Of a stretch of 64,000 nucleotides of DNA, positions 1 through 7,708 are shown piece by piece. The DNA comes from HNR sp040400085. Its GTDB lineage: Bacteria; Actinomycetota; Actinomycetes; Actinomycetales; Microbacteriaceae. How positions within the stretch are numbered: position 1 is the stretch's first letter; each line of letters opens with the position of its first letter. Under the pieces are notes generated by a model that was given only the letters and a program-made list of their open reading frames with translations, ran no database searches and had not been told where the DNA came from. The DNA is taken from the NCBI GenBank assembly GCA_040400085.1, contig JBBAQX010000018.1, forward strand, positions 1-64,000. The letters are read 5' to 3'. A program made the position numbers and the translations under genes.

Positions 1-34
1 CAGAAGGCCAGGGGTTCGAATCCCTTCGGGCGCA
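1..34 (+). tRNA. tRNA 3' end, probably tRNA-Arg(ACG), partial
   Basis: The T arm (stem 10-14 with 22-26, loop TTCGAAT) and the 3' acceptor strand CGGGCGC followed by discriminator A34 are visible; the 5' part including the anticodon lies outside the window. CCA is not encoded. The acceptor and the bases CAGAAGG before the T arm resemble actinobacterial tRNA-Arg(ACG), but the identity is an inference from memory because no anticodon is seen. Confidence 0.75.
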
Positions 35-40
35 CAACTA

Positions 41-67
41 AACCCCCTCCAAGTTGGAGGGGGTTTT
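41..67 (+). terminator. Rho-independent terminator after the tRNA
   Basis: Perfect 10-bp stem (41-50 with 56-65), 5-base loop, followed by TTTT. It lies between the tRNA and the oppositely oriented DUF2165 gene and could serve both strands. Confidence 0.8.
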
Positions 68-99
68 ATCGTATACATTGCGTGTCGTCCAAGCCCAGC

Positions 100-687
100 C
101 TATGCGGCTTTATCAGCTATGCCGACATGCCACCGCGGAGAGGGCATATTCACGAAGACCAGAGCGAAAGACGCCACCGTGAGGTAACGCAGTGCCGGAT
201 CAAGCCCGTTTGCCGTCGCCGAACGCCACATCTGGAACCATTCCCCGCCAATAGCCATAAAGCCAATACCGAAGATTACGATGATCACGAGGAGGCCGGC
301 ATTTGCCCAGTTGCGTGCCGACTGGAAGGTGTTGTTCTTGAAGCCACGCAGCCACTTGACGGTAGCAGTGATCAGTATCACGGCGGCAACCGTTTCAGCA
401 ACGATGATGCCAATGTAACCAATAACTTGAATCGGCTCGGCGCTGATAGCGTGCCACATTACATTTTGGTCGAGGCCGACGCCTGGCTCCTGCCCAAAAT
501 TTGTTGTTTGCATCCCCATCACGTTTCGAACAAAATCCCAGTTTGTTGCAAAATCCGTTAGGTTCCCGAATGCGATAAGGGCAAGGATAAGTGCGTTCAT
601 CGCGGTGAAGACCGTCGCGATAAGTGGTAATCCATTCCAGCGAGGGGTGGTCTGTAATTCTGCGTTCTCGTTCATGATTTCTTTCAT
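100..687 (-). CDS. DUF2165 family small integral membrane protein
   Basis: 195 residues with four hydrophobic segments, the first at about 20-42 and others near 82-105, 125-150 and 165-185, so it sits in the cytoplasmic membrane. The pattern of a long polar stretch after the first helix containing a NWDFVRNVMGMQTT-like segment is what I recall for the DUF2165 family, whose function is unknown. Two in-frame ATG codons (687 and 675) are possible; the second has a GAAAGA-like ribosome site. It stands alone, convergent with the tRNA, with no partner gene that would suggest a role. Confidence 0.75.
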   Translation of the reverse strand: MKEIMNENAELQTTPRWNGLPLIATVFTAMNALILALIAFGNLTDFATNWDFVRNVMGMQTTNFGQEPGVGLDQNVMWHAISAEPIQVIGYIGIIVAETVAAVILITATVKWLRGFKNNTFQSARNWANAGLLVIIVIFGIGFMAIGGEWFQMWRSATANGLDPALRYLTVASFALVFVNMPSPRWHVGIADKAA

Positions 688-1069
688 CTCTTTGTCGGTG
701 AAGAACCAATAGTGTTATCGTGCAAAACGCTAGTTGAGACGCTCATCACCTCCTTCTTGCGCTTCGAAAATTCCCAAGTCTACGTCGACGGAAAAATTCA
801 GCGTTTCGATGTTAACAACAGACTAACCCTGTTTTGCAGTTCTTGACCCTCTGGTTTCGAGAGAGGATGCGGCCATCGATTCTGTGCGCATCCGATGGCG
901 AAAGCCGAATGCGAGTGTTCCGCCAAATACGTTGTTTGGCTCGTTCTGAGGATCGGATCGCAACCTGACACAGCGGTGGAGCCTCTTGCTTCAGCTTGGT
1001 CGCGCGTTACAGAAACGAAGACGGCGAACCGCAGGGGATCCCTTCAGTGAGCCGTGAGCGTTGGATGAC
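688..1069. other. Gap between DUF2165 gene and mdh; no gene seen
   Basis: About 380 bases between the start of the DUF2165 gene and the stop of mdh. It should hold the promoter of the DUF2165 gene and the 3' end of the mdh transcript. I see no convincing coding frame, RNA gene or strong hairpin in it. Confidence 0.5.
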
Positions 1070-2059
1070 CTATGAGGGGAGCAATCCAAGAGCGTCGACT
1101 GCGTCTCGCTCTTCCAGCAACTCGATAATGGATGCCTCAATTCGCTCCCGCGAGAATTGGTCGATGGTGAGCCCCTGCACTATCTCCCAGCTGCCGTTGA
1201 CGCTGCGTACTGGGAATGACGAGAGGAGGCCGTTAGGTACCCCGTATGAGCCGTCTGAGGGAAGAGCGGCAGAAGTCCACCCCTGGCCTGTTCCGCTAAC
1301 CCAGTCGCGCATGTGGTCGATGGCTGCGTTGGCTGCGCTCGCGGCAGATGATGATCCGCGGGCGGCGATAATCTCGGCACCACGCTTGGCTACCCTATCG
1401 ATGTACTCTCCTCGGGCCCAGTTCGGGTCAACGGCGTCGAGAGCTGGCGTGTTTCCGACTATAGCGTGACTTAGGTCGGGGTACTGGGTGGCTGAGTGGT
1501 TGCCCCAGATGCTGATGCCGCTAATCTCGGAGACGGGGACCTCTGCCTTCTGGGCCAGAATTCCGATCGCGCGATTGTGGTCGAGGCGGGTGAGCGCGCT
1601 AAAGCGGTCTGCAGGAATGTCTGGTGCGTTTCGTTGGGCAATCAGCGCGTTTGTATTTGCGGGATTTCCAACAACAATAACGCGGATGTCGTCAGCTGCG
1701 TGATCGTTGATCGCTCGTCCCTGTGGCGCGAAGATGCCCCCGTTAGCTTGGAGCAGGTCGCCTCTCTCCATCCCGGCGGTGCGTGGGCGTGACCCTACGA
1801 GAAAAGCTAGGTTGGCGCCCTCGAATGCTTCGTTCGGATCCGTAAAGATATTTGTGCTCGTAAGTAGTGGAAAAGCGCAGTCAATAAGTTCGAGTGCGGT
1901 TCCCTCGGCTGCCGCAACTCCCTGGGGAATTTCGAGTAACCGCAAGTTGACCGGTTGATCTGGCCCGAGGAGCGCGCCGGAGGCGATACGAAAGAGTGCC
2001 GCGTAGCCAATTTGTCCGCCGGCTCCGGTGAGGGTGATTGTCACTGGGTGTGAGCTCAT
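1070..2059 (-). CDS. mdh: Malate dehydrogenase
   Basis: Interconverts malate and oxaloacetate with NAD in the citric acid cycle, in the cytosol. 329 residues, the usual length for the actinobacterial enzyme. The nucleotide loop TGAGGQIG is at 11-18, substrate arginines lie in RPRTAGMER (R93, R99) and R163, and the catalytic histidine is in GNHSATQYPD (H188). Two ATGs are in frame, at 2065 and 2059. I chose 2059 because TAGACT at 2066-2071 reads as a -10 box placed exactly seven bases before it, which would make the mRNA leaderless. Single gene, no operon partners. Confidence 0.95.
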   Translation of the reverse strand: MSSHPVTITLTGAGGQIGYAALFRIASGALLGPDQPVNLRLLEIPQGVAAAEGTALELIDCAFPLLTSTNIFTDPNEAFEGANLAFLVGSRPRTAGMERGDLLQANGGIFAPQGRAINDHAADDIRVIVVGNPANTNALIAQRNAPDIPADRFSALTRLDHNRAIGILAQKAEVPVSEISGISIWGNHSATQYPDLSHAIVGNTPALDAVDPNWARGEYIDRVAKRGAEIIAARGSSSAASAANAAIDHMRDWVSGTGQGWTSAALPSDGSYGVPNGLLSSFPVRSVNGSWEIVQGLTIDQFSRERIEASIIELLEERDAVDALGLLPS

Positions 2060-2206
2060 GAGCATAGTCTATTGGTGTTGTTCGGCGCGTGACTGTTCGT
2101 GGGTTGCGGTTGAGTTGCAAGACTCCGTGACTTTTTCTCGCGCTGGGGTTTCGTATCGAGTTCTTCCTCGTGGCCCTCAGATAGGCGCATAAGCGACGCG
2201 TGACAT

Positions 2207-2249
2207 AAGTACGAGGGCCGGAATGCTTAAGCGTCCGACCCTCGTACTT
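2207..2249 (-). terminator. Long GC-rich hairpin upstream of mdh
   Basis: Arms 2207-2221 and 2235-2249 pair over 15 positions; the only mismatch on the + strand is a G-U wobble in a minus-strand transcript. The loop holds the palindrome GCTTAAGC. There is no U tract, so if it terminates the transcript of the winged-helix gene it would be of the tract-less kind common in actinobacteria. A protein-binding role is also possible. Confidence 0.45.
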
Positions 2250-2313
2250 GCACCAAGAGTTTCCTGCAATCGTTTACGTTGTTCGCCACAGCTAACGTCC
2301 AACGCCCCACCAG

Positions 2314-2359
2314 AATATAACGAAAACGTAACGAGCGCTAGTTATCTTTTCGTTATATT
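2314..2359. repeat. AT-rich perfect inverted repeat
   Basis: 13-bp arms AATATAACGAAAA (2314-2326) and its exact reverse complement (2347-2359) flank a 20-base spacer. It lies in the 600-base gap between mdh and the winged-helix gene. The arms are much more AT-rich than the surroundings, which suits an operator better than a terminator. The rest of this gap holds a hairpin at 2207-2249 and a possible short ORF at 2517-2645. Confidence 0.5.
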
Positions 2360-2516
2360 TTTATTCGGAACAAATACTTTTGACATTAAACGGATGCGCG
2401 GTTGAAGCCAGCGCGGGTTGAATCAGCATGGGCGAAACTAGAGATAGTCCTTTGGTAGGGGGCAAATAGTACTTTAGGTAGGCGACAGCATGAGAAATAA
2501 CTGTTGGACTAGAGCC

Positions 2517-2645
2517 ATGACATACATCGATATCACTCCGGTCGCTCAGTCTCACCCGAGCCAGGTTATTAGTCCAGCCAGTGTTATTCTTCCGCCAACT
2601 ATCTCAGTGGACATCACTGCATGGGCCTTGGCTGAGACCAAGTAG
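2517..2645 (+). CDS. Possible 42-residue protein, unknown
   Basis: ATG-to-TAG frame of 42 codons on the + strand, opposite to both neighbours. The product is neutral, rich in Ser, Pro, Val and Ile, without membrane segment or cysteine. A TTGACA-like box lies near 2379, and no good ribosome site precedes the ATG. I do not recognise it, and third-position GC is near 50 percent, which neither supports nor excludes coding. Treat as tentative. Confidence 0.22.
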   Translation: MTYIDITPVAQSHPSQVISPASVILPPTISVDITAWALAETK

Positions 2646-2667
2646 GACAATGCGGCTTTAGCCTGAC

Positions 2668-3396
2668 CTAAAAGACGTCTGGGCTCGGAGTGCTGCTGTG
2701 GCGGATCGAGACATCTGCATGGCGATCAAATCGGTAGCCGACCCCGCGCACAGTGCGCACGATATCTTGGTAATCCCCAAGCTTGACTCGCAGTCGACGG
2801 ACGTGAACGTCGATTGTGCGCTCGCTGGGGATTTCCTCGTCGCTGGAGGCATCCCAGAGGCCGTGGATGAGCTGTTGCCTTTCGACGGTTTGCCCCTCAC
2901 GAAGAACGAGGAACTGCAATAACTCAAACTCTTTATAGGTAAGGGCAATCGGGTTATTATCGAGCAGTAGCCGTTTGCGAGAAAGGTCTATGACAACGCC
3001 GTCTCGGGCTCGGTCAAGGTCAACCTCCGGTTTGCGGTGGCGTGCGATCGCGGCTGGATCACCGAGCGCTAGGCGAACGACGTCGACGTCGCGTCCTCCG
3101 CTGCCCTCCGGAGCTAGGGCGACTGCGGCATATGTTTCTGAGCCGGGTGCCACGTGTGCCGTGAGGTTCTTTAGTGCTTCAACTATCGCGCCAAGCGATG
3201 TGCCAGCTTCGTTTGCTTTATCCTCGTCGAATCCGACGTAGAGTACGAAGCCGCGGGCTTCTGTGCCCGCTGGCACGGCCCGGATGCTTGGAGAAGAGGT
3301 GATGGGAGTTGCGAGGTCAGGTCGGGCGGAGGTCACCGTCTGGGTGGAGCTGAGTGGCGAAGAAGCTGAAGAACCAGTGGCTGTAATGGTCGACAT
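2668..3396 (-). CDS. Winged-helix (OmpR/PhoB C-terminal type) regulator without a normal receiver
   Basis: 242 residues. The C-terminal half (about 135-230) is a Trans_reg_C domain: beta strand LTYKEFELLQFLV, recognition region ERTIDVHVRRLRVKLG and wing VRTVRGVGYRF. The first 50 residues are Ser/Thr-rich and look disordered. The middle (50-120) begins GFVLYVGFDEDKANEAG and lacks the acidic pocket plus phospho-Asp of a response regulator, so it is probably not switched by a histidine kinase; none is nearby. The gene is alone and its promoter lies about 290 bases upstream behind a small leaderless ORF (3580-3681), which suggests translation- or attenuation-linked control. Target genes are unknown. 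Confidence 0.8.
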   Translation of the reverse strand: MSTITATGSSASSPLSSTQTVTSARPDLATPITSSPSIRAVPAGTEARGFVLYVGFDEDKANEAGTSLGAIVEALKNLTAHVAPGSETYAAVALAPEGSGGRDVDVVRLALGDPAAIARHRKPEVDLDRARDGVVIDLSRKRLLLDNNPIALTYKEFELLQFLVLREGQTVERQQLIHGLWDASSDEEIPSERTIDVHVRRLRVKLGDYQDIVRTVRGVGYRFDRHADVSIRHSSTPSPDVF

Positions 3397-3579
3397 GATG
3401 TAATCCTTTGATGATGCGTGAGCATTTAGCTGAGTATCTCAAGCCATGGTGTGCTCGGAGTTGTGTGGGAAATATCCTCACGGTCTGGGCCTATTGACCC
3501 GGGGAAACGCTCTCGCGTTGAGTTCAGCGGTCTCAACCCACCGTGTGGGGAGTCCGTCAGAACTGGCAGCTGGGAAAAG

Positions 3580-3681
3580 CTAGCTGCACATTCGACAACA
3601 TGAAGAAGCGCTACCGGCCATCACCATGCCGGTAGTCCTGGTGGCCTCGAGGGCGGTCAGGGCGTACGCGTTGTCATTCAT
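3580..3681 (-). CDS. Putative 33-residue leaderless leader peptide ahead of the winged-helix gene
   Basis: ATG at 3681 is one base from the transcription start predicted by the promoter at 3689-3717 (TTGACA, 17-base spacer, TTTACT), so the first codon of the mRNA would be this ORF. The product ends SSCCRMCS, with three cysteines in the last five residues. The frame spans a perfect 8-bp hairpin (3611-3635). About 180 bases of untranslated sequence follow before the regulator gene. Small leaderless cysteine-rich uORFs that control downstream genes are known from mycobacteria; that this is one is inference. Confidence 0.42.
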   Translation of the reverse strand: MNDNAYALTALEATRTTGMVMAGSASSCCRMCS

Positions 3682-3688
3682 GTATCAA

Positions 3689-3717
3689 AGTAAACCCAAT
3701 ATGTCGCTATATGTCAA
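3689..3717 (-). promoter_or_regulatory. Promoter for the winged-helix regulator transcript
   Basis: On the minus strand a perfect TTGACA (3717-3712) is followed after 17 bases by TTTACT (3694-3689). Predicted start is near 3682. The region 3397-3890 otherwise holds the small leaderless ORF, a hairpin at 3611-3635 and an AT-rich block at 3690-3780, and no other gene. Confidence 0.6.
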
Positions 3718-3889
3718 GTATTAAGTTGTATTACACGCAATGTTACGGAAAATTTCTCAGATTTATCACGTTTTTTGTTGCGTCGGTTCTGTGAATCTCG
3801 CGTAGGGGTTGCACGATTGCTCTGGACGGCGGGTGGAAGGGACCTAGCCTTGTGGGATACGCGATTGCAGCAAGTGGACGGTGAGAGTG

Positions 3890-4525
3890 TTAGTCGATCG
3901 TCCCATAGAGGCGGTCACCGGCGTCTCCGAGGCCGGGAACGATATAACCGTTTTCGTTGAGTCGCTCGTCGACTGCGCCAAGAACGATGGTCACGTCGCG
4001 ACCTTCGGTTGCCTTCTCGAGGGCGGCAAGACCCTCAGGTGCAGCAAGGATACATACAGCTGTGACGTTATCGGCACCCCGCTCGAACATAAATTCAATG
4101 GCGGCGGCCAGCGATCCTCCCGTTGCTAGCATCGGGTCGAGTACGAAGCATTGCCGTCCACTCAGGTCGTCAGGAAGCCGCTCTGCATAGGTCACCGGCT
4201 GGAAAGTTGTTTCGTCACGTACCATCCCGAGGAAACCCACCTCGGCGGTTGGTAAGAGCTTAACCATGCCCTCGAGCATCCCCAATCCTGCGCGAAGGAT
4301 GGGAACCACGAGTGGAAGCGGCTGAGCAAGCTGCACTCCAGTGGTTTCGCATACGGGTGTATTGAAGGTTATTTCCTCTACCTGCACATCTCGTGTCGCC
4401 TCATAGGCAAGCAGCGTCACGAGCTCTTCGGTGAGGGCGCGAAAAGTGGGTTGCGCTGTGTTCTTGTCACGGAGAACCGTTAGCTTGTGGGTGATCAGTG
4501 GGTGGTCCGCAACAAAAACTCGCAT
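3890..4525 (-). CDS. upp: Uracil phosphoribosyltransferase
   Basis: Salvages uracil: uracil plus PRPP gives UMP and pyrophosphate. 211 residues, full length. The PRPP-binding loop VLDPMLATGGS is at about 128-138 and the uracil-site segment ENGYIVPGLGDAGDR is near the C-terminus. The start ATG (4525) lies exactly seven bases after a -10-like TAGATT (4537-4532 on the minus strand), so the mRNA is probably leaderless. It is divergent from tadA with under 70 bases between. A uracil permease gene elsewhere in this window (56776-58062) could supply its substrate. Confidence 0.96.
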   Translation of the reverse strand: MRVFVADHPLITHKLTVLRDKNTAQPTFRALTEELVTLLAYEATRDVQVEEITFNTPVCETTGVQLAQPLPLVVPILRAGLGMLEGMVKLLPTAEVGFLGMVRDETTFQPVTYAERLPDDLSGRQCFVLDPMLATGGSLAAAIEFMFERGADNVTAVCILAAPEGLAALEKATEGRDVTIVLGAVDERLNENGYIVPGLGDAGDRLYGTID

Positions 4526-4593
4526 AGAGTAAATCTAGTGGAAATCGCGTCGTCAAGTCGGCGATTAGCTCGAATTGGTCTGGAGAGTCGCCA

Positions 4594-5070
4594 GTGGCAC
4601 AGCAGGGAATCGCGGTGAGCCGCAAGCATCACGAATGGATGTTAGCCGCAATTAGCGAGGCCAAACTCGCCCAATCGACCCAAGACGTCCCCGTTGGCGC
4701 CCTCGTGTTCGACGCGAGTGGCACACTGATCGGATCGGGCCGCAATCGGCGCCACGGCGCCTACGACCCTACTGCCCACGCTGAAGTGCTCGCGATCCGA
4801 GAGGCTGCCGAGAGCATCCGTGATCGAATTCTTGACGGCTGTACTCTTGTGGTGACGCTCGAGCCGTGCATTATGTGCGCGGGGGTCATAGCTGCTGCGC
4901 GGATCCCCGTTGTCGTTTTTGGCGCGTGGGACGATAAGGCAGGAGCTGTCGGCAGTGTCTACGATGTGCTGCGCGACCGCCGTCTGCCTCATCGTTCCGA
5001 GGTTATTGCAGGCGTAGAGGAAGTGGCTTGTGTCGCTTTGCTTACGGAATTTTTCGCGGCGAGACGCTAG
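4594..5070 (+). CDS. tadA: tRNA-specific adenosine(34) deaminase
   Basis: Deaminates the wobble adenosine of tRNA-Arg(ACG) to inosine. 158 residues. The zinc site is complete: HAE (H62, catalytic E64) and PCIMC (C92, C95). The proposed GTG start at 4594 gives a slightly long N-terminus; a later ATG at 4639 (residue 16) would also leave the core intact. Divergent from upp and convergent with the LacI gene 20 bases downstream. Confidence 0.93.
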   Translation: MAQQGIAVSRKHHEWMLAAISEAKLAQSTQDVPVGALVFDASGTLIGSGRNRRHGAYDPTAHAEVLAIREAAESIRDRILDGCTLVVTLEPCIMCAGVIAAARIPVVVFGAWDDKAGAVGSVYDVLRDRRLPHRSEVIAGVEEVACVALLTEFFAARR

Positions 5071-5089
5071 TTAAGCTCCATATTCTTGG

Positions 5090-6133
5090 CTAAGGTTGTC
5101 GTGGTGTTGCGCTTGAGTCGCGGATTATTAGCTTCGTTGCAAGCTCCACGTGATCTGACTCGAGAGTATCGCCAGCCATGAGTCGGAGAACGCTCCGTAG
5201 TGCCGTCCTGCCCATATCTTGAAGCGGCTGCGAAACCGTTGTGAGCCGTGGCATGCTCTGTTCACTCAGATACGTACCGTCAAAGCCAACCAGGCTCAGG
5301 TCTTGGGGTACGTTAATGCCTCGTCGCCGTGCTTCCTCGATTACTCCGAGAGCGATGGTATCGCTCGACGCAAAAATAGCGGTTGGCGGGTCGGCGAGTT
5401 CGGCAAATGCGGCTAACCCTTCGACACCCGTTACGGGTTGGAAGCTACCCCCGGTTTCATAATCGGGAACAGGTTCTATTCCTCGGCCCCGAAGTGCCGC
5501 TAGGTAGCCGTGAAGCCGAGCGACGTGACATTCTGCCGATTCAGGTCCGCCGATATAAGCAATCTTGGTGTGACCTAGATCGAGTAGGTGATCGGTCGCC
5601 AGCTTGCCGCCAGCCCAGTTGGTCGCGCCGATGCTGACTACGCCGTCTTTGATGGGGCTTCTTGGATCGATGACCACCACGGGGATACCTCTTCGTTGGA
5701 AGGAGAGAACCTGATCCGCACTCATCTCGGAGGTCACGAGGATGAGTCCCTTTCTTCCTGTATGGATAAGCCGAGCTGCCCATTCTTCGTGGTCCGTTTC
5801 GCGGAGCATCGCGGGGGTGGCTTGTGACAGGACGATCTCGATATTTTCGGTTGCCGCGTGATCGACCACTCCTCGGAGGACCTCGATGGCATATGCGCTG
5901 CTGAGTCCTTCGCAGACAAAGTCAACGAGCGGCGGCCCCTCCGCGCGAATCCTGCGTTGTACCGGCGACTCGTAACCGACAGAGTCCAAGGCATATTGCA
6001 CTCGAATGCGCGTTGCCTCGGCAACGTCGTCACGCCCGTTCAATACCTTTGACACGGTGGGCGATGAGACGCCGGCTATTTTGGCGACCATGGCCAGCGT
6101 TGCGTTCCGGTCGGATTTCATATGAGCATCCAT
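5090..6133 (-). CDS. LacI-family repressor of the adjacent sugar operon
   Basis: 347 residues. Helix-turn-helix at about 13-35 (LAMVAKIAGVSSPTVSKVLNG), hinge helix after it, then a periplasmic-binding-type effector domain to the end. It is transcribed away from the sugar transporter operon starting at 6397, the classic arrangement for a local repressor that also controls itself. Palindromes at 6138-6154 and 6257-6285 are its probable operators. The inducer is most likely the transported sugar or an early metabolite. Start: ATG at 6133, with a second ATG at 6121. Confidence 0.93.
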   Translation of the reverse strand: MDAHMKSDRNATLAMVAKIAGVSSPTVSKVLNGRDDVAEATRIRVQYALDSVGYESPVQRRIRAEGPPLVDFVCEGLSSAYAIEVLRGVVDHAATENIEIVLSQATPAMLRETDHEEWAARLIHTGRKGLILVTSEMSADQVLSFQRRGIPVVVIDPRSPIKDGVVSIGATNWAGGKLATDHLLDLGHTKIAYIGGPESAECHVARLHGYLAALRGRGIEPVPDYETGGSFQPVTGVEGLAAFAELADPPTAIFASSDTIALGVIEEARRRGINVPQDLSLVGFDGTYLSEQSMPRLTTVSQPLQDMGRTALRSVLRLMAGDTLESDHVELATKLIIRDSSATPRQP

Positions 6134-6137
6134 TCTT

Positions 6138-6154
6138 ATCGAAAATATTTCGAT
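6138..6154. promoter_or_regulatory. LacI-type operator next to the repressor start
   Basis: Perfect palindrome ATCGAAA-ATA-TTTCGAT, centred on 6146, a few bases upstream of the repressor start. A minus-strand TTGACA at 6189-6184 with a weak -10 near 6165 would place it just after the transcription start, suiting autorepression. Confidence 0.65.
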
Positions 6155-6206
6155 GACTTTATCCTGAGATAAATAAGATGTTTTGTCAATTTTCGGGTCT
6201 AGATCC

Positions 6207-6236
6207 TTGACTTGCTCATTCTGGTCCCCTTATAGT
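6207..6236 (+). promoter_or_regulatory. Promoter of the sugar transporter operon
   Basis: TTGACT (6207-6212), 18-base spacer, TATAGT (6231-6236). Predicted start about 6243, leaving a 150-base leader before the receptor gene at 6397. Confidence 0.65.
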
Positions 6237-6256
6237 TTCAATCAATTCGAAAAAAG

Positions 6257-6285
6257 TTGCGAAACATTTTTAAATTGTTTCGCAA
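6257..6285. promoter_or_regulatory. LacI-type operator downstream of the operon promoter
   Basis: Perfect 10-bp inverted repeat TTGCGAAACA / TGTTTCGCAA with a 9-base AT-rich centre. It begins about 14 bases after the predicted start of transcription, where a bound repressor would block the operon. The CGAAA/TTTCG half-sites match those of the palindrome at 6138-6154. Confidence 0.65.
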
Positions 6286-6396
6286 TCTCATATACCTTTC
6301 AACCACTGCGCGTTCGACTGCTTCGATGGAGAAGCAGTGAGTTGATGCCGACGATACCCGGCGCCAATCGCGGCGGGCACAACGAAACGGAACATC

Positions 6397-7707
6397 ATGA
6401 TTCGACATAAATTACTCAAAACTGCTGCCCTCGCAACCGCAGCCCTCTTCGCCTTAGCCGGGTGTGGCTCAAGCGGACCCGGAGGTAATACCAACGCTGA
6501 CTCCGCGACGATGTGGGGACTGACAGGAGGCGACGAAACCACCTACAAAAGCTCAATTGATGCCTGGAACGCTGATAACGCTGACGAAACCATCAAGCTC
6601 GAGTTTTTCGCGAATGATGCTTACAAAACTAAAGTGCGAACAGCGATCGGAGCAGGTCAAGGGCCGACATTTATCTACGGTTGGGGCGGCGGAGTGCTCA
6701 AATCCTATGTCGATGCAGATCAGATTCAAGATCTGTCAAGTCTGATTAGTGAGCATCCCGAGGTCCAGAGTCGGTACATCCCATCTATTCTCGAAAGCGG
6801 TGTTATCAACGGAAAAACATACGCCCTTCCCAACAACAAGGTAGCCCCCGTCGTGATTTACTACAACAAAGATGTCTTTGCAGAGGCCGGAGTTACACCG
6901 CCAAAAACATGGGATGAGCTACTCGCGCTGGTTCCCGTCTTTAACAAGGCTGGGGTCGCGCCATTCTCGCTCGGTGGGCAATCAAAATGGCCGAGTCTTA
7001 TGTGGCTCGAATACCTCGTTGAACGGCTGGGAGGTCCCGAGGTTTTTCAAGCTGTCATCGACGGAAAAACGGATGCCTGGTCGGACCCGGCAATTATTAA
7101 AGCTCTGACCATGATCCAGGAGCTTGTAGACGCCAACGGTTTCACCAGCGGCTTCTCCTCTATAGCCTCAGATAGCGGTGCCGACACGGCTCTCGTCTAC
7201 ACGGGGAAAGCCGCAATGCTTATGCAGGGAGGCTGGGCATACCAAGGGTTTAAGAAGGATGCCCCCGACTTCGTCGCTGAGGATAAGCTCGGCTTTATTG
7301 AGTTTCCCAGCGTCGAAGGAGGCAAAGGTGACCCCAAGAACATCGTTGGTAACCCCTCAAATTTCTGGTCGATCTCTGCCAAAGCAACCGAAGCTCAGAA
7401 GAAAACAGCATACGACTACATAGTCGACGGCATGTTTACCGATGCATATATCGACGACCTTATCGCGTCCGGGGCCGTTCCTGTGGTTCAGGGGGTGGAA
7501 GCAAAGCTCGAGGCAAGTGACGACAGTACCTTCCTTACTTTCGCATACAAGCTGGCGAAGGATGCACCTCATTTTCAGCTGTCCTGGGACCAAGCGCTCA
7601 GCCCTGCACAGGGCGACGCAATGCTGACTAATCTCGACCAAATCTTTTTGAAAGAGATAACTCCTCAGCAATTCGCCACAACGATGAACGCAACCCTAGG
7701 AAAATAG
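6397..7707 (+). CDS. Sugar ABC transporter substrate-binding lipoprotein
   Basis: 436 residues. Lipoprotein signal peptide MIRHKLLKTAALATAALFAL followed by lipobox LAGC, so the mature protein is lipid-anchored at C23 on the outer face of the membrane. The rest is an extracellular solute-binding protein of family 1, with the typical YALPNNKVAPVVIYYNKDVF segment near 145-165 and many aromatic residues for sugar stacking. It is first in the operon and feeds the two permeases that follow. The substrate is probably a mono- or oligosaccharide; it cannot be named from sequence. No ATPase is in the operon, so a shared MsiK-like ATPase elsewhere is likely. Confidence 0.92.
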   Translation: MIRHKLLKTAALATAALFALAGCGSSGPGGNTNADSATMWGLTGGDETTYKSSIDAWNADNADETIKLEFFANDAYKTKVRTAIGAGQGPTFIYGWGGGVLKSYVDADQIQDLSSLISEHPEVQSRYIPSILESGVINGKTYALPNNKVAPVVIYYNKDVFAEAGVTPPKTWDELLALVPVFNKAGVAPFSLGGQSKWPSLMWLEYLVERLGGPEVFQAVIDGKTDAWSDPAIIKALTMIQELVDANGFTSGFSSIASDSGADTALVYTGKAAMLMQGGWAYQGFKKDAPDFVAEDKLGFIEFPSVEGGKGDPKNIVGNPSNFWSISAKATEAQKKTAYDYIVDGMFTDAYIDDLIASGAVPVVQGVEAKLEASDDSTFLTFAYKLAKDAPHFQLSWDQALSPAQGDAMLTNLDQIFLKEITPQQFATTMNATLGK

Positions 7708-7708
7708 G

